A stretch of 64,000 nt of DNA from Peromyscus leucopus (taxonomy: Eukaryota; Chordata; Mammalia; Rodentia; Cricetidae). The position numbers were made by a program, and so were the translations under genes. Shown here piece after piece: positions 20,074-29,300 of this stretch (position 1 is the stretch's first letter; each line of letters begins with the position of its first letter). The notes beneath the pieces are model-generated. The model searched no databases and was not told the DNA's origin. It saw only the letters and a program-made list of their open reading frames with translations. The DNA is taken from assembly GCF_004664715.2 (NCBI RefSeq), contig NC_051075.1, positions 90,805,709 through 90,869,708 of the forward strand, given 5' to 3'.

Positions 20074-22103
20074 CTAGACAATGCTACTACTCTTCCTAGG
20101 TACATCCCCACCACCCCCACCCTCTCCCATACCCACTCCAGCCAACAACCACCTCAGAGAACTCCACAGAGTGCTGCTAGGGGGGGTGGCAGCCTCACAG
20201 ACTTCAGTGGCAGACTGCTTAGTGACATCCTGATGGAGCTCACATGAAGTGTGCACGGTGGCACCTTCACTAGCCTCCTCATGGACCGCCACAGGACCCA
20301 GCTGGGTGGCAGAATCAGCTTCCTCCACGGGAAACAGGTGGGTGAAAGCCTCGTCGTCGTCCTCCACCGGAGACAACTGGGGATCATCCTCGGCGTCCTC
20401 CACCCGAGACAGCTGGGGGTCATCCTCGGAGTCGGGGTCATCCTCGGAGTCCTCCACCGGAGACAGCTGGGGATCATCCTCGGCGTCCTCCACCGGAGAC
20501 AGCTGGGGGTCATCCTCGGCATCCTCCACCGGAGACAGCTGGGGGTCATCCTCGGAGTCGGGGTCATCCTCGGCGTCCTCCACCCGAGACAGCTGGGGGT
20601 CATCCTCGGCGTCCTCCAGAGACAGCTGGGGGGGAGCCTCGGCGTCCTCCACCGGAGACAGCTGGGGGTCATCCTCGGCATCCTCCACCGGAGACAGCTG
20701 GGGGTCATCCTCGGCATCCTCCACCGGAGACAGCTGGGGGTCATCCTCGGAGTCCTCCACCGGAGACAGCTGGGGGTCATCCTCGGAGTCCTCCACCGGA
20801 GACAGCTGGGGATCATCCTCGGAGTCCTCCACCGGAGACAGCTGGGGGTCATCCTCGGAGTCCTCCACCGGAGACAGCTGGGGGTCATCCTCGGAGTCGG
20901 GGTCATCCTCGGAGTCCTCCACCGGAGACAGCTGGGGGTCATCCTCGGAGTCGGGGTCATCCTCGGAGTCCTCCACCAGAGACAGCTGGGGGTCATCCTC
21001 GGCGTCCTGCACCGGAGACAGCTGGGGGGGAGCCTCGGCGTCCTGCACCGGAGACAGCTGGGGGTCATCCTCGGCGTCCTCCACCGGAGACAGCTGGGGG
21101 GGAGCCTCGGAGTCGGGGTCATCCTCGGAGTCCTCCACCGGAGACAGCTGGGGATCATCCTCGGAGTCCTCCACCGGAGACAGCTGGGCGTCATCCTCGG
21201 AGTCGGGGTCATCCTCGGAGTCCTCCACCGGAGACAGCTGGGCGTCATCCTCGGAGTCGGGGTCATCCTCGGAGTCCTCCACCGGAGACAGCTGGGGGTC
21301 ATCCTCGGAGTCGGGGTCATCCTCGGAGTCCTCCACCGGAGACAGTTGGGCGCCATCCTCGGAGTCGGGGTCATCCTCGGAGTCCTCCACCGGAGACAGC
21401 TGGGGGTCATCCTCGGGGTCATCCTCGGAGTCCTCCACCGGAGACAGCTGGGGGTCATCCTCGGGGTCATCCTCGGAGTCCTCCACCGGAGACAGCTGGG
21501 GGTCATCCTCGGAGTCCTCCACCGGAGACAGCTGGGGGTCATCCTCGGAGTCCTCCACCGGAGACAGCTGGGTGGCAGCAACACGGACCCCGACGGGAGC
21601 CGGCTGGGTGGCCGCAACACGGACCCCGACGGGAGCCGGCTGGGTGGCCGCAACACGGACCCCGACGGGAGCCGGCTGGGTGGCCGCAACACGGACCCCG
21701 ACGGGAGCCGGCTGGGTGGCCGCAACACGGACCCCGACGGGAGCCGGCTGGGTGGTCGCAACACGGACCCCGACGGGAGCCGGCTGGGTGGCCGCAACAC
21801 GGACCCCGACGGGAGCCGGCTGGGTGGCCGCAACACGGACCCCGACGGGAGCCGGCTGGGTGGCAGCAACAGGGACCCCGACGGGAGCCGGCTGGGTGGC
21901 AGCAACAGGGACCCCGACGGGAGCCGGCTGGGTGGCAGCAACAGGGACCCCGACGGGAGCCGGCTGGGTGGCAGCAACAGGGACCCCGACGGGAGCCGGC
22001 TGGGTGGCAGCAACAGGGACCCCGACGGGAGCCGGCTGGGTGGCCGCCTCCCGAACCACCACAGGAAGACACTGGGTCTCAGTCTCTTGAGAACAGTGCT
22101 CCT
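20074..22103 (-). CDS. KHDC3: KHDC3 copy A exon 3 (coding minisatellite)
   Basis: The acceptor is TTCCAACACAG before 22103, and the frame runs uninterrupted for 2030 nt to the stop at 20074-20076. Using the next AG two bases on would shift the frame and stop quickly, so 22103 is the only workable acceptor. Nearly all of it is 36-nt repeats. Confidence 0.9.
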
Positions 22104-22845
22104 CTGTGTTGGAAGAAAAGCAGTATAAGAAGACTGGTAAAGGCAGTCACTACTGGGACAAGCAGGAATAGGAACCAAAGGTTCCTGAACACAGGGCTAT
22201 GTGGCCTCCAACATTTCCAAAACCCACTTTCCCCAGTGGATCCCTCCCAAGGAGCCAAGGCTTGCCAGGCAGGACAACCCTACCTATTCCCACCAGCCCA
22301 TACCTTGTATTACTTGCTTGCAGAAATAGTCAACCAAGTTGGAGATCATTTGGGAAACATCCTTTTGGTAATCAGGAGGCCCAAATATCAAAATCTCAGC
22401 TTCCTCTTCAGGTTTCCACTGGTTCACCTGAAGCACTGTGCGTGTCACACACTCGACATGCGGGATGTACTCTCCATCCTTACCTGAGCAGGGAAAAGGA
22501 GGAACATGAGGGTGAGGTGGCTTCCACTTCTTGGCACATTCGTTCAGAAGTTGAGGCAGCTGGGTGCAGGTGGTATAAGCCTCGGGCCACAGCCACCTGC
22601 CAGGCTTTCTCTATAGCACATACTCAGACATAGAGTCCAGAAAAAGGTTGCCTCTGCCTTCCCTTCCCAGGTTACTCACCAAACATCTTTTCCACCAGCC
22701 AAGCATCCACATACACTGTTTCTGGATCATCCAGATACTCGGGATGGAGCCACCCGGGCAGCTTGCGAGAGTCTCCGACCACTTTAAAAGACCCTTCTTG
22801 GTGTTTCAGCTGGACGAGGGACTTAAAGCTCTTAAAGGCGGTCAT
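20074..22845 (-). CDS. KHDC3: KHDC3 copy A (FILIA/ECAT1-like), giant repeat-expanded form, 791 aa
   Basis: Three exons: 22845-22680, 22483-22304 and 22103-20074 (166+180+2030 nt; 791 codons plus stop; canonical GT/AG; introns of 196 and 200 bases). Exons 1-2 code for an atypical KH domain (about residues 1-115) beginning MTAFKSFKSLVQLKHQEG and including KDGEYIPHVE and AEILIFGPPDYQKDV, recognisably FILIA/ECAT1. The family acts in the subcortical maternal complex of oocytes and cleavage embryos with NLRP5, TLE6 and OOEP, and in genome stability. Exon 3 starts EEHCSQETETQCLPVVVRE and then becomes a repeat protein: 13 units of AATQPAPVGVPV/RV, then about 29 acidic units of the QLSPVEDSEDDP type, some extended by DSEDDP or EDDP. 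The unique tail runs from VAVHEEASEGATVHTS to DVPRKSSSIV. The start is the first ATG; the reading-frame extension upstream begins with GTG. As recalled, mouse FILIA is roughly half this length with a related AATQPAPV repeat. Confidence 0.9.
20355..21562 (-). repeat. Coding 36-bp minisatellite, block 2 (QLSPVEDSEDDP, about 29 units)
   Basis: About 29 units, each with roughly five acidic residues. The higher-order variation is modular: extra DSEDDP/DSEDDA or EDDP half-units, AEDDP and AEAPP variants, and one 11-residue unit (QLSLEDAEDDP). SEDD is a casein-kinase-2-like acceptor pattern (inference). All length variants are multiples of three, so the frame is preserved throughout. Confidence 0.95.
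21560..22056 (-). repeat. Coding 36-bp minisatellite, block 1 (AATQPAPVGVxV, 13 units)
   Basis: Thirteen tandem 12-residue units: five end GVPV and eight end GVRV, one of the latter starting ATT. Units of each subtype are almost identical at DNA level, pointing to recent amplification. The block is neutral to weakly basic, unlike block 2. Confidence 0.95.
22304..22483 (-). CDS. KHDC3: KHDC3 copy A exon 2
   Basis: Second half of the KH domain, KDGEYIPHVECVTRTVLQVN and onward to DYFCKQVIQ. AG acceptor at 22485-22484, GTATG donor from 22303; 180 nt. Confidence 0.92.
22680..22845 (-). CDS. KHDC3: KHDC3 copy A exon 1
   Basis: Residues 1-55 plus one base, ending VEKMFG. Donor GTGAG from 22679. 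It differs from copy B only by one small in-frame indel (GSF here, GTLF in copy B). Confidence 0.92.
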
Positions 22846-23020
22846 ACTGCGGCAATATCGTTGCAAACAGCCTGTGCAACTCCACACTCAATAAAGCAAA
22901 CCCGAAAGAAGCCACTCTGGTGAGCCCTATTTCAATGACTGTTTGCTAGCCCCGCCCCACGCTCGTCCTTCCAATTGGATCTCAGGCCTTGCGTCCCACT
23001 CCCAGAAGCCCCGCCTCCCC
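22846..23020 (-). promoter_or_regulatory. KHDC3: KHDC3 copy A proximal promoter
   Basis: Upstream of the ATG are a GC box (CCCCGCCCC at 22950-22958) and a palindromic CCAAT box (CCAATTGG at 22971-22978). A second GC-rich stretch at about 22992-23015 (containing GCCCCGCC) is absent from copy B. No clear TATA box; the region just upstream of the ATG contains TTTATTG. Confidence 0.55.
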
Positions 23021-23089
23021 TCAAAGCCTCACAGGTACACTGGCCGCTTCTGGGAGAGAGGGATGCTGCAGCTAGAGGGTACCCAGGGT

Positions 23090-23245
23090 ATAGTGGCACA
23101 GGCCTTTAATCCCAGCACACTGAAGGCAGAGGCAGGTGGATCTCTGTGAGTTCGAGGTTAGCCTCCTCTACAGAGAGAGTTCCAGGACAACCAGGGCTAC
23201 ACAGAGAAATGCTGTCTCAAAAATCAAACATAGCAAAAAAAAAAA
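23090..23245 (+). repeat. B1 SINE (present in both duplication units)
   Basis: Counterpart at 27170-27325. Confidence 0.9.
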
Positions 23246-23257
23246 AAAAAAAAATGT

Positions 23258-23420
23258 GGCAGGACAGTGGTGGCCCACGCCTTTAATCCCAGCACTTTGG
23301 AGACAAGGCCAGGCTGATCTCTGTGAGTTCAAGGCCAGCCTGGGCTACCAAATGAATTCCAGGAACAGCACGAAGCTACACAGAAACCCTATCTCAAAAA
23401 AAAAAAAAAAAAAAAAAATA
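23258..23420 (+). repeat. B1 SINE only in unit A
   Basis: Lies between two A-runs where unit B has only a short A-rich joint at about 27313-27338. Confidence 0.85.
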
Positions 23421-23427
23421 TGTGTAG

Positions 23428-23594
23428 CTGGGCGGTGGTGGCACACACCCTTAATCCCAGCACTAGGGAGGAAGAGCCAGGCAGATCTGTATAAGTTCAA
23501 GGCCAGCCTGGGCTACTGAGTTCCAGAAAAGGCGCAAAGCTACACAGAGAAACCCTGCCTCGAATGAAAAAAAAAAAAAAAAAAAAAAAAAAAG
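23428..23594 (+). repeat. B1 SINE (present in both units)
   Basis: 'gctgggcggtggtggcacac' to a poly(A) of about 28; counterpart at 27346-27500. Confidence 0.9.
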
Positions 23595-24064
23595 CATATG
23601 TGTTGGGAAGCAGCAGACACCCTAAGTGAACAACACAGGGAATTGACAACAGTCTACCCAACATCAGGACAGACTCTTACCTGACTTCAAGACCAACAAT
23701 TAAGTCTCACCTATTCCCTGCACCTTAGCTCTGAGTTGCTTGCCTTTAGATAACAAGTCTCCTTATGCTTTTTATATTTCTTTGGGTTTTGAGACAGGGT
23801 CTTGTTAAGCAGCCTGCCCAGGCAGGAAATGAGACATGCCTCAGCACACTGGACTTCCCGATTTCTTTTACTCTCTAGAGACAGCTGGGCAGGACAAAGG
23901 AAGACACTTTTAGTGAAGGCAACTCCACACCCGTGGCTTCCTAACCAGAGAGATTCTTACATTTACTGCAGTGCCTCCTTTCTCTAAACAACAGAAAGAT
24001 ATTTCCATTCAGTTTCCTGTTCACTTTGTTTATTCGTTGAGATTGAAGAACATGAAATTATTTG

Positions 24065-24242
24065 CTGGGTGGTGGTGGCTCACACCTTTAATCCCAGCAC
24101 TTGGAAGGCAGAGGAAGGTGGATCTCTGTGAGTTCTAGGCCAGCCTCGTCTACAAAGGGAGTTCCAGGACAGATTCCAAAGCTACACAGAGAAACCTTGT
24201 CTTAACCAACCAAAAAAACAAAACAAAACAAAAAAAAAAAAG
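24065..24242 (+). repeat. B1 SINE
   Basis: Counterpart in unit B (about 27972-28115) has lost about 32 bases of the middle. Confidence 0.88.
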
Positions 24243-24249
24243 GATTTAA

Positions 24250-24480
24250 AGCTTTAAGATTTATTTTCATTCTTTTTTATTATATGTAAGTATGTGTGTG
24301 CATGTTGGTGTTACGCAATAGTGAGTGCAGGTGTCCTGGGGAGGCCAGAAGCTTTGCATCCAGCGGAATTGTACTTATAAGCAGTTGAGTCACCTGATGT
24401 GATAGGAATCAAACTCAGGGGCCTCAGTAGGCCTAGTTCAGGTTCTTAACTGTGAAAGCATCACCACTCCAGCCGCTGAA
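24250..24480 (-). repeat. B2-type SINE (old)
   Basis: Reverse-oriented 'gcaggtgtcctggggaggcc' and 'caaactcaggggcctc'; counterpart at about 28130-28360. Confidence 0.6.
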
Positions 24481-24574
24481 CTCTCTTGCTTACAAAAGCT
24501 CCAACAGGATATCTACATATGCACAAACTAGTGAACTGTGCACATCTTTTTCTTTTTTCTCTTGCTTTTTTTTT

Positions 24575-24870
24575 CTTTTTGGTTTTTCAAGACAGGGTTT
24601 CTCTGTGCTGCTTTGTACCTTCCCTGGAACGCGCTTTGTAGACCAGGCTGGCCTCGAACTCACAGAGATCTGCCTGGCTCTGCCTCCCGAGTGCTGGATT
24701 TAAAGGCATGCGCCACACTGCCCGGCCCATCTTTGTTTTTCCAGACAAGGTTTCTCTGTGTAGTTTTGGTGCCTTGTCCTGGATCTTGCTCTCTACACCA
24801 GGCTACCCTCAAAACTCAAGATCCACCTGCCTCTGCCTCCCAAATGCTGGGATTAAAGGCATGCACCACC
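24575..24870 (-). repeat. Two B1 SINEs at the unit A/unit B junction
   Basis: Copies at 24575-24726 and 24737-24870. The second merges into the duplicated 'ccccagccacctcagacttc' boundary. Confidence 0.88.
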
Positions 24871-25344
24871 ACCACCCCAGCCACCTCAGACTTCCTAAGG
24901 AGACTCAACCCACAAGCTCTCCAAGTCAGGAAATTCAGATGACCCTAAGATAACAGCATTCCAGTCCCAGCCCTCCAATCCCCCTCCCAGAGGGACACCA
25001 ACCAAAAGCAGAATTAGGTAGTGGCAACTAGATACAACCAAATGGAACTTTCAAAGCCTGTTTTTGTCAAAAAACCAAGTTGCAAACCACAGTCCACTGG
25101 AGTCACCTTGAGTCAAAGAGCCAGAGGAGACTCAACAGCCTGGCAAGGCAGCTCCATCACTATCAGATGTACTGGGTTAAGGAACAAGGAAAGCCTTTGA
25201 TCCTGTGAGTGTTGGGGTGGGGACCCACAATCCAGAAGATTCCAGCCTCAGGAAGATAGTGAGGGAGTCCAACAGCACTTGACTGATGGAGCACTGTATG
25301 TACCCTTTCTACCATCCAAATAACACACCTTGGGGGTGCAATTC

Positions 25345-25744
25345 TTTATTGGAATATTTTTAATTGTGTTTGCAAACACTGAACATAAGGGGAAAAACAA
25401 TCGGTCCTCCTCCTCTCTTCCAACTTCTAGGGCAAAACAAACAGAAAAAGATGTCCGGAGACTCGGATCACTGCTTCATTCATCCCAGACTAGCCTGGAA
25501 CGAAGAGAGCCCCTGCCTCTGTCTCCCGGTGCTGGGATTAGAGGTGTGTACATTTATCCTGGTTCAACACCTGAGTCACCTTTATAACGTGGTAACTGGG
25601 CCCAGGCAGCCTTTGGAGGCTCAATACTAACATTCAAAGACTGCCGGGCTCCAGTCTCATGGTTCTCCACTGGAGAACTCTAGGTACCCCCAACCGGTAT
25701 ACCCCCAAACTCACGACCCCTGCCAAGAACAACCTCAGAGACCT
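25345..25744 (-). other. KHDC3: KHDC3 copy B 3' UTR with polyadenylation signal
   Basis: AATAAA on the minus strand at 25350-25345 matches the copy A signal. Because of the early TAG, the last 27 codons of copy A correspond here to the start of the UTR. Confidence 0.6.
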
Positions 25745-26199
25745 CTACAGAGTGCTGCTAGGGAGGGTGGCAGCCTCACAGACTTCAGTGGCAGACTGCT
25801 TAGTGACATCCTGATGGACCTCCCCTGAAGTGTGCATCGTGGCAGCTTCACTAGCCTCCTCATGGACCGCCACAGGACCCAGCTGGGTGGCGGCATCAGT
25901 GTCTTCCAGAGGCGCCAGCAAGGTGGCAGCCTCAGTGTTCTCAACTGGAGCCAGCTGGGTGGCATCCCCAGGGTTCTCCACCGGAGACAGCTGAATGGCA
26001 TCACCATTCTCTACCTTAACTGGCTGGGTGGCATCCTCAGCGTTCTCCACCGGGGCCAGCTGGGTGGCAGCCTCAGAGACCTCCACAGGAGCCTGCTGAG
26101 TGGCAACTTCACAGACCTCAACCGGAGCCAGCTGGGTGGCCACCTCCGGAACCGCCACAGGAAGACACTGGGTCTCAGTCTCTTGAGAACAGTGTTCCT
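25745..26199 (-). CDS. KHDC3: KHDC3 copy B exon 3
   Basis: Encodes the repeat tail of about 150 residues. Acceptor TTCCAACACAG before 26199; TAG at 25747-25745. Compared with copy A it lacks about 1.5 kb of minisatellite, which explains the change in offset between the duplicated units. Confidence 0.9.
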
Positions 26200-26944
26200 C
26201 TGTGTTGGAAGAAAAGCAGTGTAAGGAGACTGGTAAAGGCAGTCACTCCTGGGACAGGCAGGAGTAGGAGCCAAAGGTTCCTGAACACAGGGCTATGTGG
26301 CCTCCAACATTTCCAAAACCCACTTTCCCCAGTGGATCCCTCCCAAGGAGCCAAGGCTTGCCAGGCAGGACAACCCTACCTATTCCCACCAGCCCATACC
26401 TTGTATTACTTGCTTGCAGAAATAGTCAACCAAGTTGGAGATCATCTGGGAAACATCCTTTTGGTAATCGGGAGGCCCAAATATCAAAATCTCAGCTTCC
26501 TCTTCAGGTTTCCACTGGTTCACCTGAAGCACTGTACGTGTCACACACTCGACATGCGGGATGTACTCTCCATCCTTACCTGAGCAGGGAAAAGGAGGAA
26601 CATGAGGGTGAGGTGGCTTCCACTTCTTGGCACATTCGTTCAGAAGTTGAGGCAGCTGGGTGCAGGTGGTATAAGCCTCGGGCCACAGCCACTGGCCAGG
26701 CTTTCTCTATAGCACATACTCAGACATAGAGTCCAGAAAAAGGTTGCCTCTGCCTTCCCTTCCCAGGTTACTCACCAAACATCTTTTCCACCAGCCAAGC
26801 ATCCACATACACTGTTTCTGGATCATCCAGATACTCGGGATGGAGCCACCCGGGCAGCTTGCGAGAGTCTCCGACCACTTTAAATAAAGTCCCTTCTTGG
26901 TGTTTCAGCTGGACGAGGGACTTAAAGCTCTTAAAGGCGGTCAT
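25745..26944 (-). CDS. KHDC3: KHDC3 copy B (FILIA/ECAT1-like), short form, 267 aa
   Basis: Three exons: 26944-26776, 26579-26400 and 26199-25745 (169+180+455 nt; 267 codons plus TAG), with the same splice sites and phases as copy A. The KH domain matches copy A except for GTLFKVV in place of GSFKVV. Exon 2 differs from copy A at three positions, all synonymous. Exon 3 begins EEHCSQETETQCLPVAVPE and holds about eight degenerate 12-residue repeats (VATQLAPVEVCE, VATQQAPVEVSE, AATQLAPVENAE, DATQPVKVENGD and so on), then a tail similar to copy A. It stops after SSTL because copy A's TGG is TAG here, removing the last 27 residues. No frameshift or broken splice site is seen, so both copies look functional. 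The short, diverse repeat suggests this copy is nearer the ancestral form. Confidence 0.9.
26400..26579 (-). CDS. KHDC3: KHDC3 copy B exon 2
   Basis: Second half of the KH domain, identical in protein sequence to copy A. Acceptor AG at 26581-26580, donor GTATG from 26399. Confidence 0.92.
26776..26944 (-). CDS. KHDC3: KHDC3 copy B exon 1
   Basis: Residues 1-56 plus one base, MTAFKSFKSL...VEKMFG. Donor GTGAG from 26775. One codon longer than copy A. Confidence 0.92.
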
Positions 26945-27090
26945 ACTGCGGCAATATCGTTGCAAACAGCCTGTGCAACTCCACACTCAATAAAGCAAAC
27001 CCGAAAGAAGCCGCTCTGGTGAGCCCTATTTCAATGACTGTTTGCTAGCCCCGCCCCATGCTCGTCCTTCCAATTGGATCTCAGGCCTTG
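26945..27090 (-). promoter_or_regulatory. KHDC3: KHDC3 copy B proximal promoter
   Basis: The GC box (CCCCGCCCC at 27049-27057) and CCAATTGG (27070-27077) are conserved at the spacing of copy A. The additional GC-rich element of about 24 bases just beyond it in copy A is missing. Confidence 0.55.
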
Positions 27091-27169
27091 TCTCCCCTCA
27101 AAGCCTCACAGATACACTGGCTGCACCTGGGAGAGAAGGATGCTGCAGCTAGAGGGATTGTGCCCGGGG

Positions 27170-27500
27170 TGTAGTGGCACAGGCCTTTAACCCAGCACAC
27201 TGAAGGCAGAGGCAGGTGGACCTCTGTGAGTTCGAGGTTAGCCTCCTCTACAGAGAGAGTTCCAGGACAGCCAGGGCTACACAGAGAAATGCTGTCTCAA
27301 AAATCAAACAAAGCAAAAAGGAAAAAAACAAAAACCATATGTGTAGCTGGGTGGTGGTGGGGCACATCTTTAATCCCAGCACTTGGGAGGCAGAGCCAGG
27401 CGGATCTTTGTGAGTTCGAGGCCAGCCTGGTCTATAGAGCGAGATCCTGGAAAGGTGCAAAGGTACACAGAGAAACCGTGTCTCAAAGAAAAAACAAAAA
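27170..27500 (+). repeat. Two B1 SINEs in unit B
   Basis: Bodies at 27170-27325 and 27346-27500, matching the first and third B1 of unit A. Confidence 0.9.
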
Positions 27501-27971
27501 AATATATGTGTTGGGAAGCAGCAGACACCCTAAGTGAACAACACAGGGAATTGACAACAGTCTACCCAACATCAGGACAGACTCTTACCTGACTTCAAGA
27601 CCAACAATTAAGTCTCACCTATTCCCTGCACCTTAGCTCTGAGTTGCTTGCCTCTAGATAACAAGTCTCCTCATGCTTTTTCTATTTCTTTGGGTTTTGA
27701 GACAGGGTCTTGTTAAGCAGCCTGCCCAGGCAGGAAATGAGACATGCCTCAGCACACTGGACTTCCTGATTTCTTTTACTCTCTAGAGACAGTTGGGCAG
27801 GACAAAGGAAGACACTTTTAGTGAAGGCAACTCCACACCCGTGGCTTCCTAACCAGAGAGATTCTTACATTTACTGTAGTGCCTCCTTTCTCTAAACAAC
27901 AGAAAGATATTTCCATTCAGTTTCCTGTTCACTTTGTTTATTCGTTGAGATTGAAGAACATGAAATTATTT

Positions 27972-28115
27972 GCTGGGCAGTGGTGACTCACACCTTTAAT
28001 CCCAGCACTTGGGAGACAGAGGCAGGTGGATCTCTGTGAGTTCCAGGACAGATTCCAAAGCTACACAGAGAACCTTTGTCTCAAACAATGAAAAAACAAA
28101 ACAAAAGAAAAAAAA
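27972..28115 (+). repeat. B1 SINE in unit B, internally deleted
   Basis: The 'gagttccaggacagattcc' join skips the segment present in unit A. Confidence 0.85.
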
Positions 28116-28436
28116 GTTATTTAGAGCTTTAAGATTTATTTTGTTATCATTCTTTTTAATTATATGTAAGTATGTGTGTGCATGTTGGTGTTACGCAATA
28201 GTGAGTGCAGGTGTCCTGGGGAGGCCAGAAGCTTTGCATCCAGTGGAATTGTAGTTATAAGCAGTTGAGTCACCTGATGTAGATGATAGGAATCAAATTC
28301 AGGGGCCTCAGTAGGCCTAGTTCAGGTTCTTAACTGTGAAAGCATCACCACTCCAGCCGCTGAACTCTCTTGCTTACAAAAGCTCCAACAGGATATCTAC
28401 GTACGCACAAACTAGTGAACTGTGCACATCTTTTTT

Positions 28437-28755
28437 TGTTTGTTTTTCGAGACAAGGTTTTTCTGTGTAGTTTTGGTACCTGTCCTGGATCTTTCTCTGT
28501 AGACTGGACTGGCCTGGAACTCACAGAGATCTGCCTGCCTCTGCCTCCGGAGTGCTGGGATTAAAGGCCTGTGCCACCACTGCCCGGCCTGGGTATGGGC
28601 TTCTTAAAGATGACCACGGTTCACTGTTTTTGGTTTGGTTTGGTTTTGAGACAGGGTTTCACTGTGTAGGGCTGGCTGGCCTGGAACTCACAGAGACCTG
28701 CCTGCCTGCCAGCCTCTGCCTCCTGATCCTGGGATTAATAGTTGTCTTGCTACCA
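28437..28755 (-). repeat. Two B1 SINEs past the right edge of unit B
   Basis: Copies at 28437-28590 and 28640-28750. Confidence 0.88.
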
Positions 28756-29139
28756 TGTCCACAACCATTCACTGTTTTTATAATAGTCTACAGGATTTTG
28801 ATGAAGCTACTATCTTATCACTTGGTGCCTCTTGAGGGTGCCTGGTGAGGTAAATCTAGTCCAGGAGGAGTTCTGGAGGTAGGTTATCCTCACTGTAAAC
28901 AAACAAAGGTTGTTTGAGATTCTCAGGCAACATCTGAGGAAATGAATGAGGCTCTATCCAAGGTCATGTGCATTCAGGTCTTGTGCCTGGGTCATTGATG
29001 CTTTACCAGAAAATATCTTTCCATGAAAGGAATATTAACCCTATGGCAGCACCTTTCATGATCGATGCTATTGATCGTGTTTCTTGCTTCTCAACTGGTA
29101 AGAAATTTCAGACTCTCTCCCTTCTCATGTCCTAGTGAT
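28756..29139. other. Intergenic, nothing recognised
   Basis: Unique-looking sequence with no coding or RNA signal that I can identify. Confidence 0.5.
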
Positions 29140-29258
29140 TTCCCTGTCTTTCTGTGTAACTCAGGCTGGCCTAGAACTCCCTCCGTAGCCCATGATCATT
29201 CTGCCTCAGAGTCCTGAGTGCCGGGACTCTAATCAAGCACCGCCGTGCCCAGCCTTAG
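29140..29258 (-). repeat. B1 SINE (old)
   Basis: 'taactcaggctggcctagaa' and a degraded 3' part. Confidence 0.6.
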
Positions 29259-29300
29259 GGTTGTTAATTAAACATAATTGCTTCTTCAAAACTCCATGCT

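Larger units (their letters stand above)
19277..24548. repeat. Segmental tandem duplication, unit A
   Basis: About 5.3 kb carrying KHDC3 copy A with 3' and 5' flanks. It aligns with 24873-28437: the offset is about 5596 at the left end, 4096 across exons 1-2 and about 3900 at the right end. The shifts come from the minisatellite expansion and a SINE insertion. The left edge lies at a B1 end and the right edge runs into a B1. Confidence 0.93.
24873..28437. repeat. Segmental tandem duplication, unit B
   Basis: About 3.6 kb direct repeat of unit A carrying KHDC3 copy B. Two reverse B1s (24575-24870) sit at the junction between the units, and another B1 starts just past the right end. This arrangement suits unequal crossing-over between B1 elements (inference). 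Confidence 0.93.

Noticed and set aside
20249..22128. Very long open frames (613-625 codons) on the plus strand across the repeat array, and a 674-codon alternative minus frame
   Set aside because: A 36-bp repeat unit without stops leaves several frames open by periodicity alone. Only the minus frame beginning EEHCSQETETQ joins correctly to the KH-domain exons and matches copy B outside the repeats.
22843..22887. N-terminal extension of KHDC3 (GTG-initiated, WSCTGCLQRYCRS)
   Set aside because: The upstream codon is GTG, not ATG. The first ATG gives MTAFKSFKSL, which aligns with the family N-terminus in both copies.
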